From: Pseudoalteromonas sp. Scap06
GTDB taxonomy: Bacteria; Pseudomonadota; Gammaproteobacteria; Enterobacterales; Alteromonadaceae
DNA: 64,000 bases
NCBI RefSeq assembly: GCF_013394165.1
Contig: NZ_CP041331.1
Coordinates: 248,001 to 312,000, forward strand
Direction: 5' to 3'
Shown in pieces: positions 29,954 through 38,941 of this stretch; the stretch's first letter is position 1; every line of letters starts with the position of its first letter. The notes below the pieces were generated by a model. That model was not told the origin of the DNA. It did not search any database and saw only the letters and a program-made list of their open reading frames with translations. A program made the translations under genes and the position numbers.

Positions 29954-30690
29954 GATTTTTCCTTAGTGATTGATTTAGGAATAAAATAACAAACAGATAA
30001 AAATAACACGCTGCTCAACGCATAGCTTAAAACACTGGTTAAATTAGGCGTAGCCTCATAACCAATCAGAGCTCGCAATACTCTCCCAAACTCTGAGTTT
30101 TCGGTTAAAATGGCACGTAAATCCCATACGGTTACCGTTGTTGCTATCAAATCAATTTGGCTCGCCAAATCAAGCGCCACAACTAGTTTTGCCGCACTAT
30201 TTAATGCTAACAATACCAATAAAGGGGTAAGTCCAAAGCGCTGTTTGATTGCACTCAATAAAAAATACAACAACACGCTAAAGCTGCTGCATATTCCCAA
30301 ACCTAAAAAAGTGCCAATAAATAAACTTTGTGCCGCTTCGTTGTTTTGCCAAAAGCCAATCAGGTAAATAATGTAGTGACTTAAATAAAGTGTCATTACG
30401 CTGATAATCGCAATCATAAAAGCAGCTGTTGCCTGTTTAATGGCGTAGTACAGTGCACTAATAAAAATTAAAATACACAAACCAATTTGGGCATATTCTA
30501 AACCCTGATAGTCAAACAAGGGGCTCATTAACGGCGCACTTTTTACAAACAAAAATGAAAGCCCGATCCCTAAAATAAGCCCTCCCAGCAATTTCATTAA
30601 ACTTTGCTTGGCTACAACTTGGAGTAAAATAAGTAAAATGGCCACCGGCAGTAACTGGTTTAGACTCATCACTAGGCTAGTAATTAGCAT
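29950..30690 (-). CDS. Polytopic inner-membrane protein, possible FtrC/FTR1-like partner of a cupredoxin
   Basis: 246 aa with about seven hydrophobic helices. Its place directly after a cupredoxin gene recalls Ftr-type ferrous iron uptake loci, where the permease belongs to the FTR1 family. However, I see no REXXE motif, the hallmark of FTR1, so a transport role for iron is not established. It overlaps the cupredoxin frame by 14 nt and the next gene by 4 nt. It is an unrecognised membrane protein in a coupled operon. Confidence 0.55.
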   Translation of the reverse strand: MLITSLVMSLNQLLPVAILLILLQVVAKQSLMKLLGGLILGIGLSFLFVKSAPLMSPLFDYQGLEYAQIGLCILIFISALYYAIKQATAAFMIAIISVMTLYLSHYIIYLIGFWQNNEAAQSLFIGTFLGLGICSSFSVLLYFLLSAIKQRFGLTPLLVLLALNSAAKLVVALDLASQIDLIATTVTVWDLRAILTENSEFGRVLRALIGYEATPNLTSVLSYALSSVLFLSVCYFIPKSITKEKS

Positions 30691-31045
30691 TAGAGCGCTC
30701 CTTTTCAGTCACTATGACAGCACCACGCGCCGTATTGGGCGAGAACTCGCCAAAAAATTCATAACGCCCAGGGATTAACGGCCCGATATAAATAACGCTT
30801 TTGCGCTTAGGGTAAAGTACTTTCTCTCGATTGAGATCGAAACTGTCGAACTCTTCAGGCGTACTATCTTGATTTTCGATTAACAAGCGTACCTTTTTAT
30901 TGGCCGGTACGACGATTTCTGCGGGGTAAAACAAATGATCTTTAAGTACAATAAGGTAGTCTTTACTGGCGGCGTTAAATGATAAAAATACACAACAATA
31001 TAAGTAAGGCCTAATAAGTCGTTTAATCACATTTAGCTCCTGCAA
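30677..31045 (-). CDS. Periplasmic cupredoxin-domain protein (FtrB-like)
   Basis: 122 aa. A hydrophobic N-terminus (about 8-26) is followed by a cupredoxin-like beta sandwich: FYPAEIVVPANKKVRLLIEN, TPEEFDSFDLNREKV, and IPGRYEFFGEFSPNTARG. This matches the small cupredoxin group found with FTR1-type iron permeases. The classic copper ligands (His, Cys, Met of blue-copper proteins) are not evident, so it may bind metal differently or not at all. The start overlaps the sensor kinase gene by 23 nt, which indicates a shared transcript. Confidence 0.7.
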   Translation of the reverse strand: MQELNVIKRLIRPYLYCCVFLSFNAASKDYLIVLKDHLFYPAEIVVPANKKVRLLIENQDSTPEEFDSFDLNREKVLYPKRKSVIYIGPLIPGRYEFFGEFSPNTARGAVIVTEKERSNANY

Positions 31046-32324
31046 AAACTACCTGTACTTTTAAGCCACCCAAATCACTATCCGTTAAGTGAATTTCAGC
31101 GCGATAAATAGCAATAATATGCTGCACTATTGCCATGCCTAAACCCGCACCTTGTTCACCCGAAGGGTGTTGGTCACCGCCAACACGATAAAAACGGTTA
31201 AATATCAGTTGTTTTTGATCGTCCGTCATACCTGGGCCACTGTCTTCTATTTGCCAAATACGCTGCTTGTGCATCTGCTTTAGCGTTATTTTTATTTGTC
31301 CATTGGCTGGTGCGTACTTTATGGCATTGCTAAGTAGGTTTGAAATCAACGTCACTAAGGTAAATTCATCACCGTTAATGATAAAGTCATCTCCCTCAAG
31401 ACTAATAGTGTGGTTTTTAGCCTCTATTTTTTCATACAACTGGCTAACACCTTCTTGCGTGATCGCTAATAATGACTGCTCCTTAAACTGTTTTTGCCAC
31501 TGCTCTGGCTGAGTACGCCCTAGTATTAGCATTTGCTCTACTATATTGGACAGTCGATTAATACCTTGAGTCATGGCTTGTAATTCTTGGTTATCGCCTT
31601 GTTGAGCAGCCAAATTATGCACATTAATTTTTAAACTGCTCAGGGGAGTACGTAATTCATGTGCCGCATCAGAGGCAAAAAAACGCTCTCGTAAATAGGC
31701 GGTTTCTACGCGTTTAAATAAATCGTTTAAGCGGCTGATCACCGGTTTTATCTCTTCATCAGTCACCTGCCAATTGATCGCAGTGAAATCATTTGCTTGG
31801 CGCAGAGCTAACTGTTTTGATAAACGGGTTAATGGTGCCAGTGCATATTTAACAAAAAAGCTAATAAATAGCGCAAGCAAAGGAACCGCCCAAAGCATAG
31901 GCAACATGGCTGATAAAATCACCGCCTCGGCTAGTTCAAACCGCTTAGCAATCGGCTCGGCAACAACCACGGTGCGTAAAGAAGTGACAAAAACGAATAC
32001 CCGCATTCGCTGCCCTGCAATATTAAGCGTTTGAAAACCCGCTTGATACTGGCTCAAATCAAGATTTAATTCGTCAGAGCCACTAAGGAGCTCACCAGCT
32101 TGCCAAATTTGATACAGTAATTGGGCGCTTTCTTGCATTTTTGGCGCCATGGCGTTTATAGATAAAGGCTGTTGCATCAACACTCCAGCGACTACTTTTA
32201 GCTCACTATCAAGTAGTTGCTCACCATGGCTCATACTTTTTTGGTAGCCTTTGACTAAAGCTAAAAAGCACGTTAACACCATCATTGATAGTAAAATAAG
32301 AGTTAAACGCTTACGAATTGACAT
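31023..32324 (-). CDS. Two-component sensor histidine kinase (QseC/PmrB-like)
   Basis: 433 aa. TM1 is at about 8-24; a periplasmic sensor of about 100 residues follows; TM2 is at about 130-155; then HAMP. The dimerisation H-box is FFASDAAHELRTPLSSL, the N-box LISNLLSNAIKYAP, the G-boxes DSGPGMT and GAGLGMAIV. It phosphorylates the response regulator encoded just upstream. The signal is unknown; the neighbours suggest an iron, metal, lipid or envelope cue. It lies within the ten-gene leftward unit and overlaps the cupredoxin gene. Confidence 0.88.
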   Translation of the reverse strand: MSIRKRLTLILLSMMVLTCFLALVKGYQKSMSHGEQLLDSELKVVAGVLMQQPLSINAMAPKMQESAQLLYQIWQAGELLSGSDELNLDLSQYQAGFQTLNIAGQRMRVFVFVTSLRTVVVAEPIAKRFELAEAVILSAMLPMLWAVPLLALFISFFVKYALAPLTRLSKQLALRQANDFTAINWQVTDEEIKPVISRLNDLFKRVETAYLRERFFASDAAHELRTPLSSLKINVHNLAAQQGDNQELQAMTQGINRLSNIVEQMLILGRTQPEQWQKQFKEQSLLAITQEGVSQLYEKIEAKNHTISLEGDDFIINGDEFTLVTLISNLLSNAIKYAPANGQIKITLKQMHKQRIWQIEDSGPGMTDDQKQLIFNRFYRVGGDQHPSGEQGAGLGMAIVQHIIAIYRAEIHLTDSDLGGLKVQVVFAGAKCD

Positions 32325-32386
32325 AAAGTATGGTTACCTTTGTAAATTCAAGTTTGTGCAATCTAGGGGCGTTTTAATCACGTGAA

Positions 32387-33046
32387 CTATCTCTTTCCCA
32401 CGACATAACCAATACCACGGAGAGTTTTAATAAAATCGCTGGGGAATTTTTTTCGTAGGTGATGAATATGCACTTCAATGGTGTTAGAGCCAACCTCTTC
32501 ACCCCATTGGTACAGTTTGTTTTCTAACTGCTGTTTAGATTGCACGCGACCTTGGTTTTCCAATAGTGCCTTTAGCAGCATGTATTCTTTTCGTGGCAGA
32601 GAAAGCAGCTCATTGCTGAGTGTGACACTATGCGCTGACGTGTCCATGGTCACTTCACCACAGTGTAATAAACTTGACTGAGTTTGATTTACTCGTCGGC
32701 TCGCTACGCGCAAACGAGCAAATAATTCGGCTGGTTCAAATGGCTTAGCTAAATAATCATCAGCGCCCATATCAAGCCCTTGCACCTTGTCATCTATGCT
32801 ACTTCGTGCAGTTAGTATAACCACCGGAATCACTTTTTTTTGCGCTTTTATGTGCTTTAGAATTTGTGAACCATCACCATCGGGTAAACCTAGGTCAAGT
32901 ATAACCAACTCTATTTCACCACTGCCTAAGCATTGCAATGCATGCTTAACCGTTGCGCTATGCTCTACACTGTAGCCTTCTTGGCGCAATGAGCGGCAAA
33001 GCCCTTGCGCCACAAGATGATCATCTTCAACTAATAATAAATGCAT
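32387..33046 (-). CDS. OmpR-family response regulator (QseB/PmrA-like)
   Basis: 219 aa. Receiver domain with acidic pocket E7-D8-D9, phosphoacceptor D51 (ILDLGLPDG) and the conserved Lys in YLAKPF. C-terminal winged helix with EVHIHHLRKKF recognition helix and the wing RGIGYVVGKR. The closest relatives by motif are QseB and PmrA, which bind direct CTTAA-type repeats. Such a repeat stands at 37345-37371 in front of the first gene of this unit, so self-contained regulation is plausible. It lies 12 nt after the TPR protein gene. Confidence 0.9.
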   Translation of the reverse strand: MHLLLVEDDHLVAQGLCRSLRQEGYSVEHSATVKHALQCLGSGEIELVILDLGLPDGDGSQILKHIKAQKKVIPVVILTARSSIDDKVQGLDMGADDYLAKPFEPAELFARLRVASRRVNQTQSSLLHCGEVTMDTSAHSVTLSNELLSLPRKEYMLLKALLENQGRVQSKQQLENKLYQWGEEVGSNTIEVHIHHLRKKFPSDFIKTLRGIGYVVGKR

Positions 33047-33057
33047 TGTTTATTTTG

Positions 33058-33705
33058 TTATCTCTTTAGTTTTTTATCTACTTTAGCTAATAAAGAGCTA
33101 ATTGCTTGTTGACGATATTTATCAGCTTTAGCACGAGTATCACGAATACCTGCTGCTTGCGCAACTAACAAATGGGCTTTAGCTTGCTCATATTCACGTT
33201 CGTCATATAAAAACTCACCATACAAGTAGTTAGTATCAATGCCTTTTTTGTTAAAAGCGAGCGCTTGCTTAAAAAACTTGTCGGCGGTGTCATCATCACC
33301 AAAACCAATAGGCCACCCCGGTACTTTACTGTATAAGGTTGCTAGGCTGGCATACGCTGAGCCACCTAAAGCACTGTCGTCTATTTTAAGGGCTTGCTCT
33401 AATGACGCTTTTGCATCTTTAGCATAGCCCAGCGCCCCTAACCCACCCTTTGCGCCAGCAAAACTGGCCAGTACAATGCCGTTCCACGTATAGCTATTTG
33501 CTGAATCAGGGTAGCTTTCAATAAATTGAGCACTTTGCTCACTTAGTTGAGTAAAGGCTTTGATTTGTGCATCATCTTTAAGCTCATAATTAGCGACCGC
33601 CCACTGCTGTTGAATAGCGAGTAAATCGCTTTGTTCGTCTGCAAATACCGGCGATGAAAACACACTAACAATGCTTAAATAAGCTACTAAAGTAAATTTT
33701 TTCAT
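33058..33705 (-). CDS. Exported TPR-like protein of the ten-gene unit
   Basis: 215 aa with a signal peptide cleaved near VFAD (residue 23). Helical repeats follow, including SANSYTWNGIVLASFAGAKGGLGALGYAKDAKASLEQAL and ADKFFKQALAFNKKGIDTNYLYGEFLYDEREYEQAKAHL as separate stretches of TPR or SEL-like type. It is periplasmic and probably mediates protein contacts; it resembles the TatT-like helical proteins. It is 14 nt downstream of the SDR gene and 12 nt upstream of the regulator gene, which links the enzyme half of the operon to the sensor half. Confidence 0.65.
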   Translation of the reverse strand: MKKFTLVAYLSIVSVFSSPVFADEQSDLLAIQQQWAVANYELKDDAQIKAFTQLSEQSAQFIESYPDSANSYTWNGIVLASFAGAKGGLGALGYAKDAKASLEQALKIDDSALGGSAYASLATLYSKVPGWPIGFGDDDTADKFFKQALAFNKKGIDTNYLYGEFLYDEREYEQAKAHLLVAQAAGIRDTRAKADKYRQQAISSLLAKVDKKLKR

Positions 33706-33718
33706 AATAAATCCTCTA

Positions 33719-34489
33719 TTAACCTAAAAACTGTTTTATTTTAGGGAGCTGTTTAGCAATTGCGTTATCCACAATACGTGGAAAAACGCCATTGATACGT
33801 GCAAAAAGTTTCTCAGGAAAACCAATAAATCGTCTGGTTTTATTTGAGTTTAATAACGCAACTAACTCATCAGCTACCAACTGCGGGGAGTCCATTTGAT
33901 TACCAAGCGCCTTATTCATTGCTCGTATTTGTGCATCATTAATATCTGTATCGGTTGCTCTTGGTGCTAAATAACTAACTTTAACGGGTGTGTCTGAAAG
34001 CTCTCGTGATAGCGCTTCGCTAAAACCACGTAAACCGAACTTACTAGCACAGTAAAGTGTTTGATACGGGTAACCTATGCTGCCAAATGACGACCCAACA
34101 TTAACTATGGAGCCTTTATTCGCATGCAATTGCGCTAAAAACAGCTGACATAATTTCATAGGGACGGCTAAGTTAGTGCTCAGTAGATTATCAATTTGCT
34201 CACTACTCGATGCACTTAAGCTTTGCATTACATTAATGCCTGCATTGTTTATGAGTAACTTAGCGCCCCCTAATTTTTTGGCTTTAATGGCGAGTGCCAA
34301 CATGTTTTCGGCAATCGTTAAGTCCCCCACAAAAACTATACTACCGGGACATTGACTACTTAGCGTATTGAGGGCATCACTATTTCGCCCCACCAAGAGT
34401 AGTTGCCAACCTTGGCCGTGTAGTGTTTTGGCAATGGCTTGACCAATTCCACCTGTCGCACCAGTTAATACACATAAGCCGGTATTCAT
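33719..34489 (-). CDS. Short-chain dehydrogenase/reductase
   Basis: 256 aa, classical SDR: TGATGGIGQ cofactor motif near the N-terminus (about 9-17), NNAG at about 80, catalytic Ser in VGSSFG, and YCASK with catalytic Tyr and Lys at about 145-149. The C-terminal extension includes a hydrophobic amphipathic stretch, as in SDRs that act on lipids. It uses NAD(P)(H) to reduce or oxidise an alcohol or ketone; the substrate is not known. ATG and TGA overlap with the upstream oxidase gene. Its position after an acyl ligase and an oxidase suggests an acyl-derived substrate. Confidence 0.8.
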   Translation of the reverse strand: MNTGLCVLTGATGGIGQAIAKTLHGQGWQLLLVGRNSDALNTLSSQCPGSIVFVGDLTIAENMLALAIKAKKLGGAKLLINNAGINVMQSLSASSSEQIDNLLSTNLAVPMKLCQLFLAQLHANKGSIVNVGSSFGSIGYPYQTLYCASKFGLRGFSEALSRELSDTPVKVSYLAPRATDTDINDAQIRAMNKALGNQMDSPQLVADELVALLNSNKTRRFIGFPEKLFARINGVFPRIVDNAIAKQLPKIKQFLG

Positions 34490-35175
34490 GCGTGTTGCTC
34501 TTGTGCTGATGCTTTAAAAAACGGCTCGTCGTCTAAAGCGCGAAAGATATCGCCGTACAAACGGTAAAAACATTTTGCGCCATGTAAGATAGCCTGCTGA
34601 TCCGCCTCGTCTGTAATTTGATTCATTAAGTTTTCAAAAAACTTAACATGCTCTATATCAAGCGCGCCGTGAGAGGTTAAATAGCTAAACGCTTTTTTAG
34701 GAAGTCCTACTGCATTTGCTATGTTTGATGCGGCTCCATCAGCAAGCGCAATTGAGGTCCCCTCTAATACGTGCACCATGCCAAAAAAGCTAAGCGGATT
34801 TTTACGTGCAATACTATCGTAGGCATACGACACCATCATTTCAGTGGCGAATTGTGGCTGACTATAGCGCACACTTTCTTTATCAAACCCACAGGCTGCA
34901 ATATCGTTTAGCACCCACTCTTGATGACCAATTTCTTCTTCAATATATTCAGCTACAGCTTCTCGTAACCATTCTTGCTCGTCAGACAAACGTGCGCCAA
35001 GTGACATCATTAAAGGAACGGTGTGTTTTACATGATGATAAGCCTGCGCTAAAAACGAGGCATACTCTTCAAGTGATGCTTGTCCGTTAAATACACGCTG
35101 TATAATTGGCGCAGCTAATAAGTACTCACGCTCGTTTTGAGTTTGTGCTTTTAATGTATTAAAAAAATCACTCAT
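34486..35175 (-). CDS. Haem-oxygenase-fold (TenA/PqqC/HDO-like) diiron oxidase candidate
   Basis: 229 aa, all-helical. Candidate metal ligands stand in the helix positions expected for haem-oxygenase-like diiron oxidases: EYIEEEIGHQEW (Glu and His), HVLEGTS (Glu) and GALDIEHVKFF (Asp and His). This group includes UndA-type alkene-forming and N-oxygenating enzymes as well as TenA and PqqC. No thiamine or PQQ gene is near, so a role in tailoring an acyl or amine product of this cluster is more likely. It overlaps the ligase gene by 8 nt and the SDR gene by 4 nt. Confidence 0.7.
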   Translation of the reverse strand: MSDFFNTLKAQTQNEREYLLAAPIIQRVFNGQASLEEYASFLAQAYHHVKHTVPLMMSLGARLSDEQEWLREAVAEYIEEEIGHQEWVLNDIAACGFDKESVRYSQPQFATEMMVSYAYDSIARKNPLSFFGMVHVLEGTSIALADGAASNIANAVGLPKKAFSYLTSHGALDIEHVKFFENLMNQITDEADQQAILHGAKCFYRLYGDIFRALDDEPFFKASAQEQHA

Positions 35176-36646
35176 GGATCACTTCTCCAAGTCGGTAAAA
35201 TTGTTCAAAAATAGGGCTGTAGTGCTGGCTAATTGCCGCTCGTTTAGGGCGATTATTAGCGGTTAATAATCCTTGCTGCTCGCTTAAAGGTTGGGCCAAA
35301 CGATGCCACTTTTTAATCTGTGCGTAGTCAGGAAGTTGCTGGTTTACTGTTTTTAAATGTGCTTTTAATTGCTCATCACTAAACTTGGGAGCCGCATAAA
35401 TAAGCGCGCTTAAAAATGGCTGGCTTTCACCAAACACCACCGCTTGCTGTATCGCACTTTGGCTTAAAATTAATGATTCAGGCCATTCGGCGCTAACATT
35501 ACGCCCCATACTGGTGATGATCAGATTTTTTACTCGCCCTTTTATGTACAGCTTATTATTACGCTTAGATACTAAGTCGCCAGTGGCGTACCAGGTATTT
35601 GGGTTATGCGGCGCTTGATTTAAATACCCTAAAAATAACGCTCCTTTAATAAATAACTCACCATTTTCAACTTTCGTTTCAACGTGCCCTAGCACTTCAC
35701 CAGCACTCTTTAAATCATCATTTTTGGGCGTATTTAAACTTACAACGGATGCCGCCTCTGATAATCCATACCCCTGATAAACAGGTAAATTAAGATCTCT
35801 GGCGGTGGCAATTAAAGTATCACTCACGAGCGCTCCGCCAACTGCAATAAACTGTAATGACTTTGGCGGCTGCCAACCTTGTTTTGCAAACGCAATTAAA
35901 CACGTTAATAACTCAGGCACTAAAATAAGGGTGTTAGGTTTTACACTATCGATTGCGCTAATGAGTTTGTTAGGGTTTTTTAACCCTGAGCCAACAAAAC
36001 CTAATTCGTTTAATGGCATTAAATGTACACAACCGCCACTTAACAAAGGCGCATAAATACCTGCAATATTTTCAAGCAATACAGGTAGTGGCAGTAAACA
36101 TAAGTGAGTTGGTTTACTTATATTTATTTGCTCACATAATGACTGAGCCACCTGCATCTGGCTTTGTGTTGATAAGCACACCCCTTTTGGCTCGCCAGTA
36201 GAACCGGAAGTAAATGTGATTTTTTGAGTGCCCTCAAAGTAATTAATCGGTTCATTAAGCTTGAGCTGATAAATATACAAGGTGTAATGTTCAAACAAAG
36301 TAATAGACAATGTATGGGCCCCCAAAGAAAGCCTTGGCATATCACTTATAAACAGCTGTGCGCCACACTGTGCCAGTACATATTGCGTTTGTTGTTGACT
36401 AAAAAAATGGGCAATTGGTATTGCTACTTTATTAGCAACATTTGTCGCAGCATCGAGCACCAACCAAGCGGGAGTATTATCAAGTTGAAATGCAATTGCG
36501 TTAGCATCTGAGTTTGCAAAAATTTCCGCTACTTTATTAATTTCTTGAAGCACTTCAGTACCTGTTAACTGCTGTGTTTGATTCGCAAAATGCGCGACAA
36601 CCACTGACTGAGTAGCTAAGTCATTCAAGCTATTTAACATGCTCAT
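35168..36646 (-). CDS. AMP-dependent acyl ligase (ANL superfamily)
   Basis: 492 aa. The phosphate-binding loop is TFTSGSTGEPKG (about residues 150-161), then YQGYGLSEAASV (A5) and YATGDLV (A7), and the C-terminal lid hinge KGRVKNLIITSMGRNVSAEW (A8 to A10). It activates a carboxylic acid, probably a fatty acid, as an acyl-adenylate and passes it to CoA or a carrier. The domain is shorter than most long-chain acyl-CoA synthetases. ATG and TGA overlap with the T_hemolysin-family gene upstream, so substrate activation is tied to that protein. Confidence 0.82.
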   Translation of the reverse strand: MSMLNSLNDLATQSVVVAHFANQTQQLTGTEVLQEINKVAEIFANSDANAIAFQLDNTPAWLVLDAATNVANKVAIPIAHFFSQQQTQYVLAQCGAQLFISDMPRLSLGAHTLSITLFEHYTLYIYQLKLNEPINYFEGTQKITFTSGSTGEPKGVCLSTQSQMQVAQSLCEQINISKPTHLCLLPLPVLLENIAGIYAPLLSGGCVHLMPLNELGFVGSGLKNPNKLISAIDSVKPNTLILVPELLTCLIAFAKQGWQPPKSLQFIAVGGALVSDTLIATARDLNLPVYQGYGLSEAASVVSLNTPKNDDLKSAGEVLGHVETKVENGELFIKGALFLGYLNQAPHNPNTWYATGDLVSKRNNKLYIKGRVKNLIITSMGRNVSAEWPESLILSQSAIQQAVVFGESQPFLSALIYAAPKFSDEQLKAHLKTVNQQLPDYAQIKKWHRLAQPLSEQQGLLTANNRPKRAAISQHYSPIFEQFYRLGEVIHE

Positions 36647-37296
36647 ACCGCCTCCAGCGCATTGATTAATGCCGTAATGCCATGTGTATTTTGTTGTTTA
36701 ATATCAAGTAGCATTGGCGTATTAAGTACTTGTAGATGTGCTTGCTCTAAATTAACAATGCATACGGTAGGCTGGTTCGCGTAGTAACTTCCCCAGCTTT
36801 TTGGTTGCTCAACAACACTGCTGTTAGCCAATGCAATTTCATTACACGTTACCCCTAATAAACGCAATAAAGCGCGTACATGTTTGGTGGCACAAAAAAC
36901 CAAATTAGTAGCACCAATAGCTCTTAAAGCTTCATTAACAATAATAAAATGCGATAACGTGGCTTTTCTGTGTGTTGAATAGAGATTACCTAACTCAAAC
37001 ACTTTACTGCGCTGTGTGCCCATTGGTAAAAACTGCTCAATGGGCGCTGCTAAATATTGTTCAATAAATAAAGGAGAAGTGGCGTTTCTAAGCCCTAAAG
37101 TGCAATGCCCTTGCTGAGTTTTATACTGACAGAGTAATGGCATAAATGAAGTTAGGCTGGCATTATACGCAGCTAAAAAGCCTTGTTTTACTGTATCTTC
37201 AAGGCGCTGACGGTGTTCATCACATTCTCTGGCGCTCACAAACTGTGTGAACGACTGAAAAAGTGTTGATGATGACTGTTGTTGAGCTAGTTGCAT
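36643..37296 (-). CDS. T_hemolysin-family protein (GNAT-like acyltransferase candidate)
   Basis: 217 aa without a signal peptide. It matches the family named for Vibrio thermostable delta-haemolysin, recognised from FVSARECDEHRQRLEDTVKQGF near the N-terminus read as separate parts, MPLLCQYK, FIEQYLAAPIEQ, and FELGNLYSTHRKA then GATNLVFCATKHVRALLRLLG. The ELGNL-R-A stretch and the Leu-rich following helix resemble N-acyl amino acid and autoinducer synthases of the GNAT fold. With a coupled acyl ligase, an acyltransferase fits better than a toxin, but that is inference. It is the first gene of the ten-gene unit. Confidence 0.72.
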   Translation of the reverse strand: MQLAQQQSSSTLFQSFTQFVSARECDEHRQRLEDTVKQGFLAAYNASLTSFMPLLCQYKTQQGHCTLGLRNATSPLFIEQYLAAPIEQFLPMGTQRSKVFELGNLYSTHRKATLSHFIIVNEALRAIGATNLVFCATKHVRALLRLLGVTCNEIALANSSVVEQPKSWGSYYANQPTVCIVNLEQAHLQVLNTPMLLDIKQQNTHGITALINALEAV

Positions 37297-37303
37297 AAAA
37301 GCA

Positions 37304-37371
37304 TCGCCTGTATTAAATCTATAGGTAGAATTTAATAGGCGAAACTTAAATAAAACTTAAGGTAAGTTAAT
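37304..37371 (-). promoter_or_regulatory. Candidate operator and inverted repeat before the T_hemolysin unit
   Basis: CTTAAA (37345), CTTAAG (37356) and GTTAAT (37366) are spaced 11 and 10 nt, one helical turn, with 5-nt or shorter spacers, the layout of PmrA/QseB-type boxes. Adjacent is an imperfect inverted repeat with arms TCGCCT...ATTAAAT and AATTTAAT...AGGCGA (37304-37342) in the leader. The operon's own OmpR-type regulator is the natural candidate to bind here. No -10 box was assigned with confidence. Confidence 0.5.
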
Positions 37372-37375
37372 TTTT

Positions 37376-38941
37376 TTAAAAATTGGCTATCACGGTTTTA
37401 TTACGGCCCGTTTCCTTCGCGTGATAGAGCGCTTTGTCAGCGCATTTATATACTTGATCGATATCATCGCTATGCTGTGGCCAAGTAGCGATACCAATAG
37501 ATACATTTATATAGCCTACTTTTGCCATTGATGTGGTGGCTACTTGGTTACGTAAACGCTCAGCGATAACAAACGCACTATCATTATTTTCGTTAGGTAA
37601 TACCAGTAAAAACTCTTCTCCACCAGTGCGTGACACAATATCATGCTTGCGCGATAACGATTGTATAATACGAGTAAGGGTTTTTAGTACTTCATCACCC
37701 GTATCATGGCCAAATGTATCATTAACCTGTTTAAAGAAGTCGATATCAATTTCAAGCACTGCAAACGGGATCTGCTTATCCATCAAATTTTCAAGCAATA
37801 TGTTTAAACCCCGCCGGTTATGCGCGCCGGTTAGCGGATCGGTAAGTGCATCTTGACGTAATTGTCCCATTTGCGATTGCAAAACATGAATCCCTTCTAA
37901 CATCGCGTGTTTAAGCTGGTTACTTTCGAAGTACCAAGACTTAATACTTTTAAGATGATCTACGTTTTTCTTATCGGTCGATAAATTAGCGCTATCGGCT
38001 AACAGTCTTAATGGCTTAGCAATATAGTGAGCTAGCATAGCAATTAATAAAAAAGTAATGATTACTATGGGCAACATTCGCTTAAGCACCTGCCCTTGAA
38101 AAGTATCAAGCGTAGCAAGGGTTGCCGCTTCACTTCGCTGGGCAACAATCCCCCAATTAGCAAGTCCTACGTGGGAAAACCCGGCCAGCATAGCCACTCC
38201 TTGGCTATTTATAACTCGAGTGAATCCATCTTCACCTTGCAAAACTCGCTCTATAACTGGGTTATTAAATACTTGCTTGCCAATGCGCTTAGAATCAGGG
38301 TGATAAAGTAAGGTTTTATTATCAGCGACCACATAAAAGTACGCCCCGCCATCGTAACTATGTTGTTTTAACAAAGCATTTAAAATACTCTGCTGCTCTA
38401 AATAGAAGCTACCGCCAATATAACCATAATAATTCCCTGCCAGATCAAACAGAGGATAGGAGACAACAATAATTAAATTATTAGCCAGCGAAATATAAGG
38501 CAGACTAACCTGCGGCTGCTGCGATTTAAGAGCCTGTTTAGAATGGACTGAATTAACCGTTTTATTAATAATATTTAAAGACACAGGTGAGGCTGCTTTA
38601 ACAACACCTTGCATGTTAATTGCCACCGAATTAAAGCTATGCGTCTGATTTAAAAGCCGGTCGGTTTCAGCTTGGAGTAACTCAGTGTTGGTAATATCTT
38701 CAGCAATAATACTGGCTGAAAACTCAAGTTGCTGCATTGCTGCTGTTAAAAAGTGCTCAGTTGCTGAGGCTAACTTACTGGCAAATACATGATTACTTTG
38801 CAGGGTATCTTCTATTACCCGTTCTTTTTGGACTTGATAACTAATATATAAACCACTAAACAAAATAGCAGCTGCAGCGGGCATAGCTAACAAAAGAATT
38901 AATTGCCTAAGTTTAAAAGTAAATGGTAATCGAAAACGCAA
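37376..38941 (-). CDS. Membrane diguanylate cyclase with Cache-type periplasmic sensor
   Basis: 521 aa. TM1 is at about 12-34, a periplasmic dCache-like domain of about 250 residues follows (YISLANNLIIVVSYPLFD and YGYIGGSFYLEQ are typical strands), and TM2 is near 290-312. The C-terminal GGDEF domain has RTGGEEF as active-site loop and an intact inhibitory I-site RKHD (RxxD) five residues before it. It makes cyclic di-GMP from GTP, with product feedback. An extracytoplasmic small-molecule cue is expected. It lies 79 nt upstream of the T_hemolysin operon on the same strand; separate promoters are likely. Confidence 0.9.
   Translation of the reverse strand: MRFRLPFTFKLRQLILLLAMPAAAAILFSGLYISYQVQKERVIEDTLQSNHVFASKLASATEHFLTAAMQQLEFSASIIAEDITNTELLQAETDRLLNQTHSFNSVAINMQGVVKAASPVSLNIINKTVNSVHSKQALKSQQPQVSLPYISLANNLIIVVSYPLFDLAGNYYGYIGGSFYLEQQSILNALLKQHSYDGGAYFYVVADNKTLLYHPDSKRIGKQVFNNPVIERVLQGEDGFTRVINSQGVAMLAGFSHVGLANWGIVAQRSEAATLATLDTFQGQVLKRMLPIVIITFLLIAMLAHYIAKPLRLLADSANLSTDKKNVDHLKSIKSWYFESNQLKHAMLEGIHVLQSQMGQLRQDALTDPLTGAHNRRGLNILLENLMDKQIPFAVLEIDIDFFKQVNDTFGHDTGDEVLKTLTRIIQSLSRKHDIVSRTGGEEFLLVLPNENNDSAFVIAERLRNQVATTSMAKVGYINVSIGIATWPQHSDDIDQVYKCADKALYHAKETGRNKTVIANF

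Noticed and set aside
29950..30690. FTR1 iron permease
   Set aside because: REXXE motifs are absent; only the operon context recalls it.
36643..37296. Literal haemolysin toxin
   Set aside because: No signal peptide and no pore-forming features; the family name is historical, and coupling with an acyl ligase points elsewhere.
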